Below are positions 14,095 through 26,828 of a DNA stretch of 64,000 bases, piece by piece (the first letter of the stretch is position 1; each line of letters begins with the position of its first letter). The DNA lies in assembly GCA_037179515.1 (NCBI GenBank), contig JAXCGZ010003852.1:1-64000 (forward strand), read 5' to 3'. The notes beneath the pieces were generated by a model, which saw nothing but the letters and a program-made list of their open reading frames with translations, was not told the DNA's origin and made no database searches. Made by a program: the position numbers and the translations under genes. The stretch is from Halocaridina rubra. Lineage: Eukaryota > Arthropoda > Malacostraca > Decapoda > Atyidae.

Positions 14095-14135
14095 TTTATG
14101 TAGGCTACCCCCCTATTGGGGAAGACAGCCAAGGT
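14095..14135 (+). repeat. conserved hairpin module (ggctacccccc...ggggaagacagcc)
   Basis: A short inverted repeat: ggct-a-cccccc, loop tatt, gggg-aaga-c-agcc, followed by aaggta. The same module with small changes occurs at 59411-59450, immediately before a (TA)n tract. Confidence 0.6.
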
Positions 14136-14698
14136 AGATAGGGGTTGAATCTAAGGCAGTCAGACTCAGTAATGATCCTTCTCTTACTTCTAATCTGGAT
14201 TCTCTCTCTCTTCGCCGTAAGGTATCTTCCCTTTCGCTTTTCTATCGCTACTACTTCCATCGCTGCTCTGATGAGTTGGCGAGTTGCATCCCTCCTCCAC
14301 TGCCGAGGCCGCGTAACACTCGCCAAGCGGCCTCATCTCACAGGTACTGTGTGGAGATTTGTAGCTCGCGGATCGGTCGGTGCAGCGACTGCTTCTTCCC
14401 ATCTACCTCCAGACTCTGGAACTCTCTTCCTCCTTCTGTCTTTCCTAATTCTTATGATCTTTCATCCTTCAAAAAGCAGATCTATCGTCATCTCAGAGCC
14501 TAGTCCTCCATATCTCTGGGTCCTCTTTACTTTGACTGTTTTTTTCTGTCTGTCGTTTTCCTTTGTGTGACATTACCTCATCTCTGCCTTGCCCTTAACC
14601 TTTATCTTTTCCTTCGTCTTGGTATTTTCTCGTGCCCGGGCCTTTGTTGATGAGGGCAGTTTCTGCCTGTCCCGGTGTCACACTCAAAAAAAAAAAAA
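14136..14698 (+). mobile_element. LINE C-terminal coding remnant with family T 3' tail
   Basis: The frame ending at 14503 encodes LDSLSLRRKVSSLSLFYRYY, CSDELASCIPPP, SRLWNSLPPSVFPN and YDLSSFKKQIYRHLRA. This is a RR-xx-SLxLFYRY...TSRLWNSLP...FK C-terminus characteristic of many LINE RT proteins. The coding part is followed by the 3' tail ctcgtgcccgggcc...gatgagggcagtttctgcctgtcccggtgtcacac and an A-run at 14687. This is the only place in the window where the family T tail is still attached to coding sequence, so it identifies the source of the other four tails. The RT core is missing. Confidence 0.7.
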
Positions 14699-14916
<218 letters not shown>

Positions 14917-15027
14917 CGTTTTCTCTACTTATCAACAAAAATAACTCAAAGAACACACCTTTATCTGCATAACGATCTTGAAATGCCTTCAGAAGGCGTC
15001 AGAAATGGAACGAATGCTTAAACCTAA

Positions 15028-15058
15028 AGAAGAAGAAGAAGAAGAAGAAGAAGAAGAA
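15028..15058. repeat. (AAG)n microsatellite
   Basis: About ten AAG units. Bases 14914-15667 otherwise show nothing recognisable. Confidence 0.9.
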
Positions 15059-15664
15059 TTAAAGCACCAGTTCCGTACATTTTAAAACCCACGTAGGATA
15101 CTTTCTTCATTGCATCCGGATCCGCATCTGATCCTAATAGAAGCCTCATCACCAGAGGTGTAATAAAAAAAAAAAAACTTATATAATTTGTTTTCCCATT
15201 GCTTACGTTCTGTACTACAGCAGCACATCCCATCGGTCATCCACCTAGAGAGTCCATAATATAACTCCTCTGAGATGCTTGCTAACTATTCATTAGATAA
15301 AAGCTTGCATGGGATAAAAAAAAAAAGGAAAAATGTGTGAGGGTGGTGTCGTCCAAGACGTAACTCATGTCAAATCAGCAGGTTCAAAGCGTATATGTCA
15401 TTGGATGGATAATGGCCATAAGAAAAAAAAATTGGTAAACATCTTAATCCTCAGAGTAATTACTGTACTTCTGTCTCCTTGCATTTTGACATTACAGCTG
15501 TTCAGTGACAATTAAAAAGTAATCTATAGTCCAAATTTGTCGGAGGTGCCTCATCATCAACAAACAGACAACTTTACAGTAGAATGATTTTGCAATATAT
15601 GAGCAAGCCCGGGGACCAATTACAGATTCTATTATATTTACCATATTCCTTCATAATGTTCAAA

Positions 15665-15888
<224 letters not shown>

Positions 15889-16295
15889 TGCCTATGATAC
15901 TGACTGACAATATATAAAAGGTGGGTGTCCAAATCGAGTATATACCTGTAAAACTAAGGAAAAACAAAGGTGCGGAGTACTGATTATGTAATCATATCTC
16001 ATGTGTAGGAGTGCAAGACTACAATAGTACATGGACCTTGATAACCGATGAATAAACATCAGATAATGAGAATGTTAATATCGAGTTAATTAAGAAACTT
16101 GTATAGAGAACAAAAACAAGCAAACTTAACATACAATAATGAAGAATAAATAAATAAATATAAAAAATTGGAAGCAGCTGTGAGGGGTGGAGGCTGGAAC
16201 TGAAGTTGGTTAAATAAGATTCTTGTTAAATTAATGATGTTTAAATTTCTAGCCCATCCCCTTTACAGTTGCCTCTGACCCTAGGTATTTTTTTT

Positions 16296-16498
16296 CTGCT
16301 GGCTAATACAGTGGTAACGAACTGGCTTCGCATTCACGAGGTCGAAAGATCGGTTCCCGGCCAAAACCGAGAGTTTAAGCTGTTTCCTGGCAGGTACTGC
16401 TATGGTCAGGCATCACAGTGGGGGGTTGGGGCTTGCCCCGACTGACGAATACCCATTGTGTTGTAATGGAAATAAAGTTTTATTATTATTATTATTTT
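16296..16498 (+). mobile_element. SINE family A copy, plus strand
   Basis: The same element as at 1504-1722 in opposite orientation: ggctaatacagtggtaacgaac, gaggtcgaaagatcggttccc, gagagtttaagctgtttcctgg, caggtactgctatgg, cccattgtgttgtaatgg, then aataaagttt and TTA units. Confidence 0.8.
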
Positions 16499-16688
16499 TA
16501 CAAATCAACATCCGATCGGTGGTAGTGGTGTTCAAGTAAAAACTGATTCCATGCCCAATTTAGGAAAAGTATACCCATGATTCTTACCGTGACTTCGTTA
16601 CTCTTTACAAGACCACTGGTGTTATTCCATTAGAAAGTCTCGCCATCTCAACAATAACTCTTTTATTACTCAGGATACTGAGTACATT

Positions 16689-16931
16689 TTGGAGACATGT
16701 GAAGGCCTTGTATCTGCAGAAATATATTCACCAAGGCTAATGAAGTCTGCTCATCCTTTATTGGATAGTTCCTCATACAACTTGGTTAAAGTATCGACAA
16801 ATTGCACTTATAAATGGTCTAACCAAACCGTGCTTCAATTAATGGAGTTTGTTTGTCAAAATGCTTCCGAATATATTGCCTATTATGTAAAAACGGCACA
16901 AAAGAACCACATCGGCACAATGCAAAATTAA
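16689..16931 (+). CDS. unrecognised 80-residue open frame
   Basis: The open frame has non-repetitive composition and includes YKWSNQTVLQLMEFVCQNAS, which vaguely resembles the start of a MADF/trihelix DNA-binding fold (W...L..L..F). The frame is open upstream of the ATG as far as about 16640. No splice or promoter context decides whether it is an exon, a transposon remnant or chance. Low confidence; no function assigned. Confidence 0.2.
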   Translation: METCEGLVSAEIYSPRLMKSAHPLLDSSSYNLVKVSTNCTYKWSNQTVLQLMEFVCQNASEYIAYYVKTAQKNHIGTMQN

Positions 16932-17098
16932 TACTTCATAGGTAAATTTTACGATTAAAAAAATACAATAAAAGCAAGAATGAAACGTTCAGGTTTTCGC
17001 AAAGATATACAGAAGCAGAGGATGAAAGTATTATGGCAGGTACCAACCTTTTCTTATTCTTTAAAGTCAATATGAGACCATACCTATGTTCATCGCCA

Positions 17099-17150
17099 AA
17101 AGGCACCGTCCTAGCCCTTAGTAGAAAAGGGAGTCATTGACGTAAAACTG
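17099..17150 (+). mobile_element. SINE family B, 3' fragment
   Basis: The sequence aggcaccgtcctagccctta...aaaagggagtcattgacgtaaaac matches, in reverse complement, the 3' part of the complete SINE at 35245-35440. The tRNA-like head is missing. Confidence 0.65.
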
Positions 17151-17997
17151 TCCCATCATTCGTTATTACTGTTGATGTGCCATCACTATTCAATAGTCGA
17201 CTCGATATAGATGGTGCGGCTTTGGCGCCCTAATGTTTTGACCAGCACAAAAGTCGAACAATAGAAATTCGATTATTTTGTGCTGTCAAATGTCTAGTGT
17301 TTTCAACGAACTAAATTCTGGTTTCATTTTTTTTTATTTTTTTTATTTTTTTTAGAAATGACTACGGTGCCCTTGGTTAGGCACTTGAGAAATACAGAAT
17401 GGAGGTAATGGGATATTTTTTTCAGCATGTAACAAAATCAAACTGAAATATTCTTATATAATTATATATAAAAGAAAAAATGGACGTATTTGTTTCACGT
17501 AATATATAATTGTAAAATTATTATTGCATTAATAGTGTAGACTTAAATTGTATCTGTAAGTCTGGCCATTTTCACTATCAGCGGAAAATTTTTACCATAA
17601 TAATATGCTGGGTATAAATTTTTGTCTATTGCTTTTATTAAAACCTACTTATACTGTACAATTCTAACCCAAATTACCATTAAATTTCGTATTACTGCAG
17701 TTGTATTTTGTAAATGCAACCATTTTTGAGCAGAGACTAAGATTCTGCGGAAAAAAATAGATGTTTTATTACATGAATATTTATATATAAAGGAATAGGT
17801 TTCATGTGTGTAAAAACGCAAAACCAAACTGAAAACATCAAATTTATTTAAGAAAAAAAGAAAAAAAAGAAAAGACATTTCTCACTCCAGGTTGCACTAA
17901 ATACTGTCATATGTTCTCCGTTCATGCGCAACAGAAGCAACACCACTGGAAATCGATTGCCAATAAGAAACATCCGTTTAGCCCTTATTTACATGCT

Positions 17998-18152
17998 GTG
18001 AACCAATCAGAACCGAGATTATACACGTCCAGATAACATTTGTAATAGTCTCTCGCCGCGGAATTTATCGATGTATCGTCTGCTGGTGTATCGTATGCGG
18101 TAATAATGGGGTTGAAGTGATCGATGAATTTTAGGAACTGGTATTCCTGAAT
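17998..18152 (-). other. candidate minus-strand exon of unknown identity
   Basis: On the minus strand a pyrimidine-rich stretch ending gtgcattcag (18153-18162) precedes open sequence in two frames. One gives YQFLKFIDHFNPIITAYDTP and ends at a stop near 17986. The other gives RYTSRRYIDKFRGERLLQML. The region is richer in CpG than its surroundings and carries a CCAAT box (18004-18008). It could be a terminal exon, or instead the upstream/promoter region of the PDCD2L gene at 18827. I do not recognise either protein. Confidence 0.2.
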
Positions 18153-18826
18153 GCACCAAAAGAAAAGAAAGGAAATTTGAAATGCAAAAATTCCTTTCAT
18201 TGGGAATATAAACATTCCTAAGAGGTTGTTTTTTTTTCTTTTTACATTGTGCCATTGAACCTGAAATTTTGGAAAATTATCTAGACAAGATTTCCTGCTA
18301 ATGGAAAAATTGCCAATTCTGATATATTTGTATATGTCAAAAGTGCTTATCATTTTGAGAGAACAGAGAATCATATAATTAGAGGAATTTTCATGTCAAA
18401 GTAAATCCATTTACCTTCAGAATTGCTTTTCTAGAATGGAATGGATTATCTAGAAAACCTTGATGATAATAGTTAAGTGTGTGAAAGAAGACTTCAGTAA
18501 TGACGTGAAACACTGGACTCAGAAAGGGTTTTTTGAAACAGATAAACAACCATATACTTGAGTACTAATTAAATATTCAGATATTTTAATAGCACCAATC
18601 CCATATCTTGGAAAATAGTTTTAAAGAATGTCAACCTTAAGCAGTACGGTAGGCTTTCAAGGTGGTTAGTGGACAGTATGATTACAAATCCGAATTGTTT
18701 ACCAGAACTATTACTCAAAAAATAACTCTATGCCTGTAAAAATTACCATTCCAGTACTCGAGACGGCAAATTGAAAGACCAGAAAAAGTTTCCTTCACTT
18801 GGTTTGGAAACTACCTTAGTTGAGCA

Positions 18827-21800
18827 ATGGCTTCTAAACCTCAGACTGTATTGCTGGGTTTTGCAGACGAGCAGATCACAGTGAAACATCTGCAGACCTG
18901 CAATTACTCAATCAGCAAAATTGGAGGAACACCCGTAAGTTTGTAATATTAAATTTGATTGGATTAGATTAATTAGGTTAGTTTAACCTCAGTTAATAAA
19001 TGAGTTAATATTTTAAATATTTTTGGTAATTTTTTAGAAGAGGGGATTATTCTCTTATAATAAAATAACTATTTTTCGTCAATTTTGTTTGTGAAACAAA
19101 ATTCTAACTCCATTTCTGGTGCAAAACACGCGATGTAGACTTTCCATGCCCTCTCTTTACCCCTAACAATTATAGGTGGAAGTATGGGAATCAGGGTTTT
19201 GGGTGGGGGGAAAAACAAAAACGAGTGATATGCAACAGAAATGAAACATATAAATCTTTATTCCACAAAGAAGTGTCAAAAAACACATTTTTATTACGTC
19301 CTAACCAAACCTAATCTTACCCCACCTAAGTCACCGCATCCTCACTAGCTGGGGCAGAGAACCATAGGGGTACATATGGACCCTAACAGCCGTCGACTTC
19401 TCTAAAGGGGTTTGATCGATTTCGTTTGCCTAGTTATTATTGTCTTTGTGAGATTATTATTCTATTTATATAAAAAAAAATCAATATTCCATTAATCTCC
19501 ACAACTAAAATTATTCTGATATTTCTATCCCTCACAAATTCTCCACTGGGTTCCAGAAAGCACCAAGATCTCATACCAGATATGGGTCCTATATGAAAAT
19601 CAACTATAAATCCAAAGGTTTACCTCTTAGTAGTCCTCTGAATTCAGTTTTTTTTTTTTTTATGTTCAAGCAATAGTTATTACCTAATTGTAATTACCCC
19701 ATTACGGAGAGCAAACAGGTGATAGAGGGATAGTGTATGAATAAAAGTGGCTTAATATCCAGGAAGATGTGAGATTATATAAGAAATGGATTGATTTAAG
19801 GAAAGAATGTCTATCATATCCCTTGACATTAAACTAGGAAATAATTCCAAGTCCAGCTGAATTTATTTGGCTAAGTGAAGGAAACCTGAGGCCAGATTTT
19901 TTTAGATACTGATATGCAAGTGTAGTCTTGTTAAATAGTTTTAGGATGCACATAGCATGTACAGTATTACTTGAGGAAGAGTACAGATGGAGAGTGGAGA
20001 AAGAGTATACTGTACATTCTTTTTTTCTTGCTGATTATTACAGAATAAGGATTTAGCTAAAATGTATGAGCTGAAACCTGAAAATTGACATTGCAGATAT
20101 TCAGGAGTACCTATATACCTGATTTTTTTTTTTTTTAAAGATGTGGTATTATTCAATTTTTGTTTTATGCCAATAAGTAATCATCTAATTATATTAAGTA
20201 TTGCATTCCTTCAGATCCTTTATGCTGAAGTAAGTGATGTAGTTTGCATGCAGTAAGCATTTTGTGAGAAAACTTAGTTGTATAATACCACAGTAAGGTA
20301 GATTTTAGACTCATTGTAGGATATGATGTAATGAAAGACTAATAAGAATACCTAGCTGCTTGGAAAGCTGTAGATAATATTGAATTGAGGATACATATGA
20401 TAGTCTCTGGACCTGTGGATCTGATTTAGGTTGCATTTACTATGCTGAAGCAGTATTAATATTAATCTGGTTTCATGCTACGGACTCTTTTCTAGTAAGG
20501 GCTAGGACAGTGTCCCCATTCAAGGGACTTTGAATATAGTATACATTGCTTTTTCAGGACTGGTGTGTCAGTGGCTGTGAAATACCCATATGCAAGAGAT
20601 GTGGTCGAAAACAATCTCTTGTGATTCAGATCTATGCACCCCTTGAAGGAGGATTGTACCACAGAACACTATATCTATTTGCATGTGTCACTCAGGAATG
20701 TTGGCATCGTCCACATAGGTAAGAATGAGCTTTAAAAAGCAATATCTTATTTACTGCAGTACTGTTTTCGTATAGAGACTAAATATAGAGTATATAAATA
20801 GTCCTAATAAGATTCTGTCATGTTATTGGTCTCCTTATCTATTTCTCAATCTATCCATCTATCTGCAAGACTCTACATCCCATTATATAACCATAATATT
20901 TTCCTGCTTTTAAATTTCAAATTTTCATTTCCTTAAAGTTTCCATAAATTGTATTTTCACATCCCTATGTTCTCCCGTTGCATGCTGGCCTATCCTTTCA
21001 CCATGTTGGTGGACTGCAATCTTGCCTTCAAAATGTTTGGTATATTCATTCATAAATGTTGTCTATGTTTTTATCGTGCTTGCTTTCCACATGGCTAGAC
21101 CATAACAAGGGATGTTCATTCAATGCTTCAAGTACTGTATGTGTAAGTGTACAAGCAATTTATTCTCAACTATTTCAGACAATTTCCCCTTATTGTTATT
21201 TACATTCCTCATCAACTCTATCTTGATTAAAAGATCCATATGACTCCTTTACAGCCTACATTCTGCTTTTTATATTACGTTCGAGTCTGTACTTCAAATT
21301 AAAAAAAATATGGGACCACAATGCTATTACCTACATCTTTCATAAAGTTGGAACTTGTTTTCTTAGCTTGGTTATATTGCCTAAGTCTTTTCCTAAACAA
21401 GTCTGTGTCTGATCTCAAATTCCATTATAACGTTATAGCTTATACAAAACCATTCTCTTCTTTTAATTCTGTGAACCAGTTTTTCTTTTGATGCAGTATT
21501 TTTCCTCACAATTTCATCTGTCTGATCCTTTCTTCCATAACAACTATACATAAATCTGATCCTTTATACATAACTAATCTCTTCAATCATTCTCTGTTCT
21601 TTCTCTCATTACTCTGGATGTATTGAAAAAAGTATTTACTTATTTTTTTTTTTTTTTTTTTTTTATTTATTTTTTTTTTTTTACTATTAAAGACTAAATC
21701 ATTGCTGTTGGATATGCGCACTTAAGTTTTTCTGTTTTTAGATTCTAAAAACTCATTTATATTCTTTTGGTTTTCCTTACGCACTTAACACTTACCTTTT

Positions 21801-24800
21801 AATGGAAGTCTAGAAATCACTATCTGCTTTCCTTCAAGTTCTGGTTTACTCAGTTCTTTATTTCGGTCATTTCTACCTGGGTTTCATACATCTGGAAACC
21901 CAATCCATAAATATTGTACTGAGCCATGTTAACAACACATTTTTCCCACTCACAGAAATGTCAAGAGTTACAATTATATTAATTCGTGATGCATGCACTA
22001 TATCTATATAAGAATCTCATTCAGCTCTTTCTCCATAAATTTTCATCACATTTCATTTTACCCATATTTGTGCAATGGAAAGCCTAATTTTTATACTAGA
22101 AGATAGTATATAATTTCACCTTTAACAAGATATTTCTCAGTTTGAATTAACACTTTAAAGAATCAAATTCTTGCGAATCCACCACGCATGCATGTAACTA
22201 TTTTGACTTTGATCACCTCTAAATGTGCTAAAGAAGGCATATGAAAGAAAACTTATTTTATGATTGCATACGTTGTCTCGTAATGGGGAATTTAAATATA
22301 TTTGACCAAATGTTTCAGTCAGACATGGCAAGTTGAATGTCACTGACTATTTTTTTTTTTCAGTGAAATCCTGAGAAAAATGGCAGTTTTATACGCTGTT
22401 ATAAAGAGAGCATATGTATATAGAGCAATTATGCACTTTCTTTTTAGCTGGACTTGTGTAAGAAGTCAGATTATTGACCAAGGAGCCACAAAAACTTCCT
22501 CTCCCGCTACAAAATCTCATATTGGAGAAACATGGTTTGATGATGATGATGACTGGGGGAGTATCGATAATGATGGAAATGGGAATGAAGATAACTTTAA
22601 CATGGCTTCCTCCTCACAACTCTACTTGGACAATATGTCTAAGACAGGCGGAGCCAGAAGCAATCTCAACAACATGAATTCTCACACCACATCATCTATT
22701 GCTGAAGTTGCACAAAATTTGGAGAGTAAACTCAGTATTATTGAAGTAAGTGCATTCTTTTTTTTTATATACTGTGTACTTTGGTCAGTACTTAAAGAAT
22801 GAGTGGTTACAGTATTATGTGGAGCCAACAACAAGGATTTAGACACTGCACTTTTAAAAATTAGTCAAGAAAACTAATTTCAAAAATTAATTTGCTGTTT
22901 AGTAGCCTGTGATTTATTTATTTATTACATGTTTTTTTTTTTGAGGATTGTGACACCAGGACGGGCAAAAAAAAAAAAGAATAACTAAATCTGCCCTCAT
23001 CGAGCCTGGGCTTGAAGAAACCATTAAGTAAAAAGAAACAGATGGGGAGTGTTGTGACTTGTCAAATGTGAAAGGATAATAAGAAATGTGTAACAAATAT
23101 CCAAGAATATTCGCTATTGATGTAGACTTGAGAACCTATACACGTTGTTTATGATAATCACAGATCTTTTATTCTGCAATAATTACATATTCTTTGATAA
23201 TTGAAGAAAGGTGCTGTAAATCCCATTAGAGCTATCTTGGACTCAACATTATTTGATGCTCATCCAGATTTATCTCTTCCTGACTATTCTTCTTTTACCC
23301 TTGCATACATTTATTTTACAGTGGAATAAAGATCCTGTGTGAATGAAGGCAGGATCTAGTAGATTTTTGCATGTTAGATGATGTGCTATTATCGTACTAG
23401 ACTCTCACAATACTTTTTATACACGTACATGGCTTTCATTTAGATTTTTTGAAATTCAGAGTAGTAAGATTAGATATTTAGAATTTGTGAGTTGCCACAG
23501 TATTTTTTAGATACATGGGAGTGATCCTTAATGAATTTCTAGAAGAGAATATGTATAATGCTCTTTAATTTTGCCATACAGGTTTGCTTTCTTAAATTAA
23601 TTACTTAATACTCTTAGCAAGAGATTTACACTGTATCTATTTTCTCTTTAGGGAGATGCCAATGCAAATGAGGCCCTCTGTGGTGCTGTGGGAATGGTAG
23701 GCTGCGCAGGGGAGAGCGTGGAGGCATCTGCTGTTATTGAAGGTCCCGAAGGTGACATGATTGCTGTTGATACTCCGGAACAGCCAACAACAGACATCCC
23801 AGCTCTCTTTCAGGTTACTGTTCTTTTTTTTTAGTACAGTAATATAAAATATAAGTTTAATTTGAAGTATATAGGAGCTTGGGAATAGATTATATGCAGA
23901 GTATTGACATTTTTATATAAGGGTCATAAATATATTCAATTATTGACTTACGTGGGGAGTGGTAGGACCAAGTATAAAATAATTATGGAAGTAATAATGT
24001 ACTATCAAGTTTTTTAAATATTTACAGGAGGCCGCCCAAATTGATGCCAATGCTGATATTGCTTTTCTTCCCTATTTCGTTGTGAGTGATGTTGAACCAC
24101 CTGAAGATCTCTCATTCTCAGAGCATGAAAGAGAATTATTATTACGATACACTCATACTACTGGACATGACTTAAGAGAGGAGGTACAGTATTGCCAGTG
24201 TTTTTTTTTCTTTTTTTTTTTACCGTGATTAGTCATGAACAAATATAGTTTAGGTAAAAAAAAGTCATTGTGTGAAAGATGCAGCTTTTGGCTTGGTTTC
24301 TTTTGGAATGTGCATATAATTATTTTTCTTTTGTTTCCTACTATTTTATATGCACTGTGGTCTACTTTCTGAAGTGCTTGTTTTTTGTATGTGCTGTGCA
24401 TGTTAATGGGCATGTATTTACATGATCAGCTTTAATTCGCTCGTGTTTTCCTCCACTTTTCTTATTTGATGGCTCATGTAGGGATGTTATTTTGTGGCTG
24501 CTCCTTTCATTTGCTTGGGAAGGTCTTTATTTCATCTTTGCTCCTTTTATATTTATATGGATGTCTCGCCCTCTTTTAATTTAGTTATAGCATGAGATTT
24601 AATGGTTCTAGATATAATTTTCAAGGCAGTAATATTGGGTCGAATTCATCCTTGTCCACCCACTTCCTTCAAACTATCTTAGCTTAATGTCTCCATCATG
24701 GCAAACATATCTCACATTGTTCCCTAATGGCTCAGCTGTTTAACAGCTTCCATGGAATTGGTTCTTAGCTTTCCATTTGCATCCCAGTGCATTGAATGCA

Positions 24801-26130
24801 TGTCTTGAGAGGTCCCGAATTCTCCCATTACCTTGTTGCATGACCAATTGCTTTTTTCAATAAATGAGTGCCATCTTTTGTCTCTCTTAGGTTTCTCTGG
24901 TTTTCCTTACAGCCTGGCCTGGCAGATTCTGTCCTCACTGGGAAGGGAAGGTTTAAAAGAATGGATGTTGGGAAGCTGTGTATGCAGCTATTTTTGTCAT
25001 TGAATGACTGGATGGAAAGGCGAGTTAACTTGGTATAGATGTGACACTATGCTCCAATTGTTTGATTTGTGTTGTGCAAGTTACTGTTGTTTGGTATGTT
25101 AGTGAGTGCTTGTATGCCTTGTGGTCCCAGATTAAAGTAGTTTAAATTGCAATCCTCATACCTAATAGTGCTCATTTAATCCCAAGAAAGGCTGTATGAA
25201 CCAGCCTGGGGAGTACGACTCAGGACCCCTTAATGTGAGTCAGGCACTGGTATGTTAAGCTAGACTGGATATCAAAATTAGATACACCCAGGTTGTAGTT
25301 TCATTCATGTATTATTTTTAAACTGTGGTGGTCAAATATATATAAATGTTTCCAGGAGAGTGCAGGAGGAGGAGACGGAAAAGGCGATAATATTTATGAA
25401 AAAGATATTGCATATCACGGGGATGTTCTTCTCCACAAATTCAAGAAAAGGGTATCTCGTAGTCCAAGACAGATTCTCAGGTATGCATACATTTTTTTAT
25501 TTTCTGTTTGATGAAGTATGTGAAAGCTTATAATATTATCTGGCATGACTGACTTTAAATTTGTCATGCTATGTGGTATCGCTTTTCTTACCTATTTTTG
25601 GCAAGGATTGGATTGGCATACATCAGTGTTAAAATGCCTCTGCAGTGGAAAAAATGGTCTATTGATAAAATGGAGTATGCAGTTTCCCATCTTTACAGAT
25701 TTAAATCGCCCATTTTGTATTAAATATATAACTCCCAATTATATCCACTCAGCATAAGTTTTGAAAAATGCCCTCTAGACGCTCTTCACTGCTCTAGTTT
25801 CCATACATAGTATTTATTGATGAGAATTCTTTGTGGACATTATATCACAGGTAGTATTGCAGGTACTCTAGAGAAGAAGGTTCTTCTCCCTTGTGGCTGA
25901 GGCCACCAAGTCCAAGTGAAGTCCCCAGCAAGTGTCCTCATTGCGGTGGATCAGTGGTATTTGAGATGCAGATTACGCCTCAGCTTGTATCACATCTTCG
26001 TGTACAAGGAGTGCAAGGATCAATTATTGAATTTGGGAGTGTGGCTGTGTACACATGCCTGGCCTCTTGCTGGGGGGAAAAAGACGTTCAAAGACTGGAG
26101 TGTGTTATTGTGCAAGGTGAAGTGATCTAG
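18827..26130 (+). CDS. PDCD2L: PDCD2-like protein (PDCD2L), seven exons, 425 aa
   Basis: Exons are 18827-18934, 20558-20718, 22448-22745, 23652-23813, 24028-24183, 25356-25480 and 25863-26130. Phases are consistent throughout and the total is 1278 bases including the TAG. The N-terminus has VLLGFADEQI and SISKIGGTP. Exon 2 has the zinc-binding type segment ICKRCGRKQSLVIQIYAPLE and LYHRTLYLFACVTQ. Exon 3 begins SWTCVRSQ and contains an acidic patch (FDDDDDWGSIDND). Exon 6-7 is the PDCD2_C domain with QILRYSRE, KCPHCGGSVVFEMQITPQLV, FGSVAVYTC and SCW. PDCD2 and PDCD2L are eukaryotic chaperone/adaptor proteins that bind ribosomal protein uS5 and assist 40S precursor maturation and export. At 425 aa it is longer than human PDCD2L (358 aa from memory), the extra length lying mostly in the low-complexity linker of exons 3-4. 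Six donors are GTAAG/GTATG/GTACAG types. The exon 4 donor, CAG|GTTACT, is weak. Confidence 0.93.
20468..20530 (-). mobile_element. SINE family B, 3' fragment in PDCD2L intron 1
   Basis: The plus-strand sequence gctacggactcttttctagtaagggctaggacagtg...caagggactt parallels 35257-35320 of the complete minus-strand SINE copy. It is truncated before the tRNA-like head and lies about 30 bases upstream of the exon 2 acceptor. Confidence 0.6.
21639..21682. repeat. T-rich homopolymer tract
   Basis: Nearly pure T with one ATT interruption, in intron 2 of PDCD2L. The rest of that intron (20719-22447) shows no recognisable element. Confidence 0.9.
22922..23120 (-). mobile_element. LINE 3' tail fragment (family T) in PDCD2L intron 3
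   Basis: The reverse complement carries attcttggatat, atttgacaagtcacaacactc, cccatctgtttct, caagcccaggctcgatgagggcag and gtcctggtgtcacaatcc, then an A-run. This matches 2099-2293 over its whole length. It is inserted antisense to the gene and has no coding part. Confidence 0.75.
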
Positions 26131-26599
26131 GAGCCATGCATATACTTCATTTACATAACATAGAGTATTATCAGGACTTTTAAGAGTGAGATGTACTTTT
26201 CATCAAAATAGCCTCTACTATAATTTAACTCACCTAGTCTGTTCACTGGCTTGCACTTGTCAACTTTATGAATAGACTAGTCTTGCATTTTTTCATAGTT
26301 TTCATGTCTCATTTTTAAAACATTATCATTATTTAAAAATACTTTTATGTGACATTTATTTAATGGTTCCCATTATCACAACCATTTTTCCAGTTCTCTA
26401 GGAATGTCAGTTCATATATGTATTAGTAATAGACTTATATTCCATTATGTTCCTCTTTTTATTTGCTTTTGCCCCATGCTTAAACTGCATAATATTTATT
26501 TTTTACAGAATTTTTTAAACCATGATATCGGATTTGTCATTAGCTATGTCATGCTGTGAAAATATTATAATCTTCACTTAATATGGGAGTATTAGAGAG

Positions 26600-26604
<5 letters not shown>
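26131..26604. other. PDCD2L 3' flank, no other feature
   Basis: AT-rich sequence after the stop codon, presumably 3' untranslated region at first. No reading frame of interest was seen. Confidence 0.4.

Positions 26605-26694
<90 letters not shown>
26605..26694. repeat. (TA)n microsatellite
   Basis: Two TA runs separated by one phase slip (taata). Confidence 0.97.
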
Positions 26695-26822
26695 TGGCAC
26701 ACAGTTTGTACAGATTACCATTTTGCTACTTCACCCTTTACTTCCGTAAGCTTGTAGATGGCCCTGTTGTGACATAAGTGGTATGCTTTATATCATTTCT
26801 ACCTCTACTATTGGAATATAAA

Positions 26823-26828
26823 AATAAA
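26823..26828 (+). terminator. candidate PDCD2L poly(A) signal
   Basis: AATAAA lies about 690 bases after the PDCD2L stop, with no competing evidence for the transcript end. In such AT-rich DNA chance occurrence is likely. Confidence 0.2.

Noticed and set aside
22380..22447. ATG at 22380 as a separate gene start
   Set aside because: It lies in the intron just before the acceptor of PDCD2L exon 3. The splice at 22448 keeps the frame and restores the conserved SWTCVRSQ segment.
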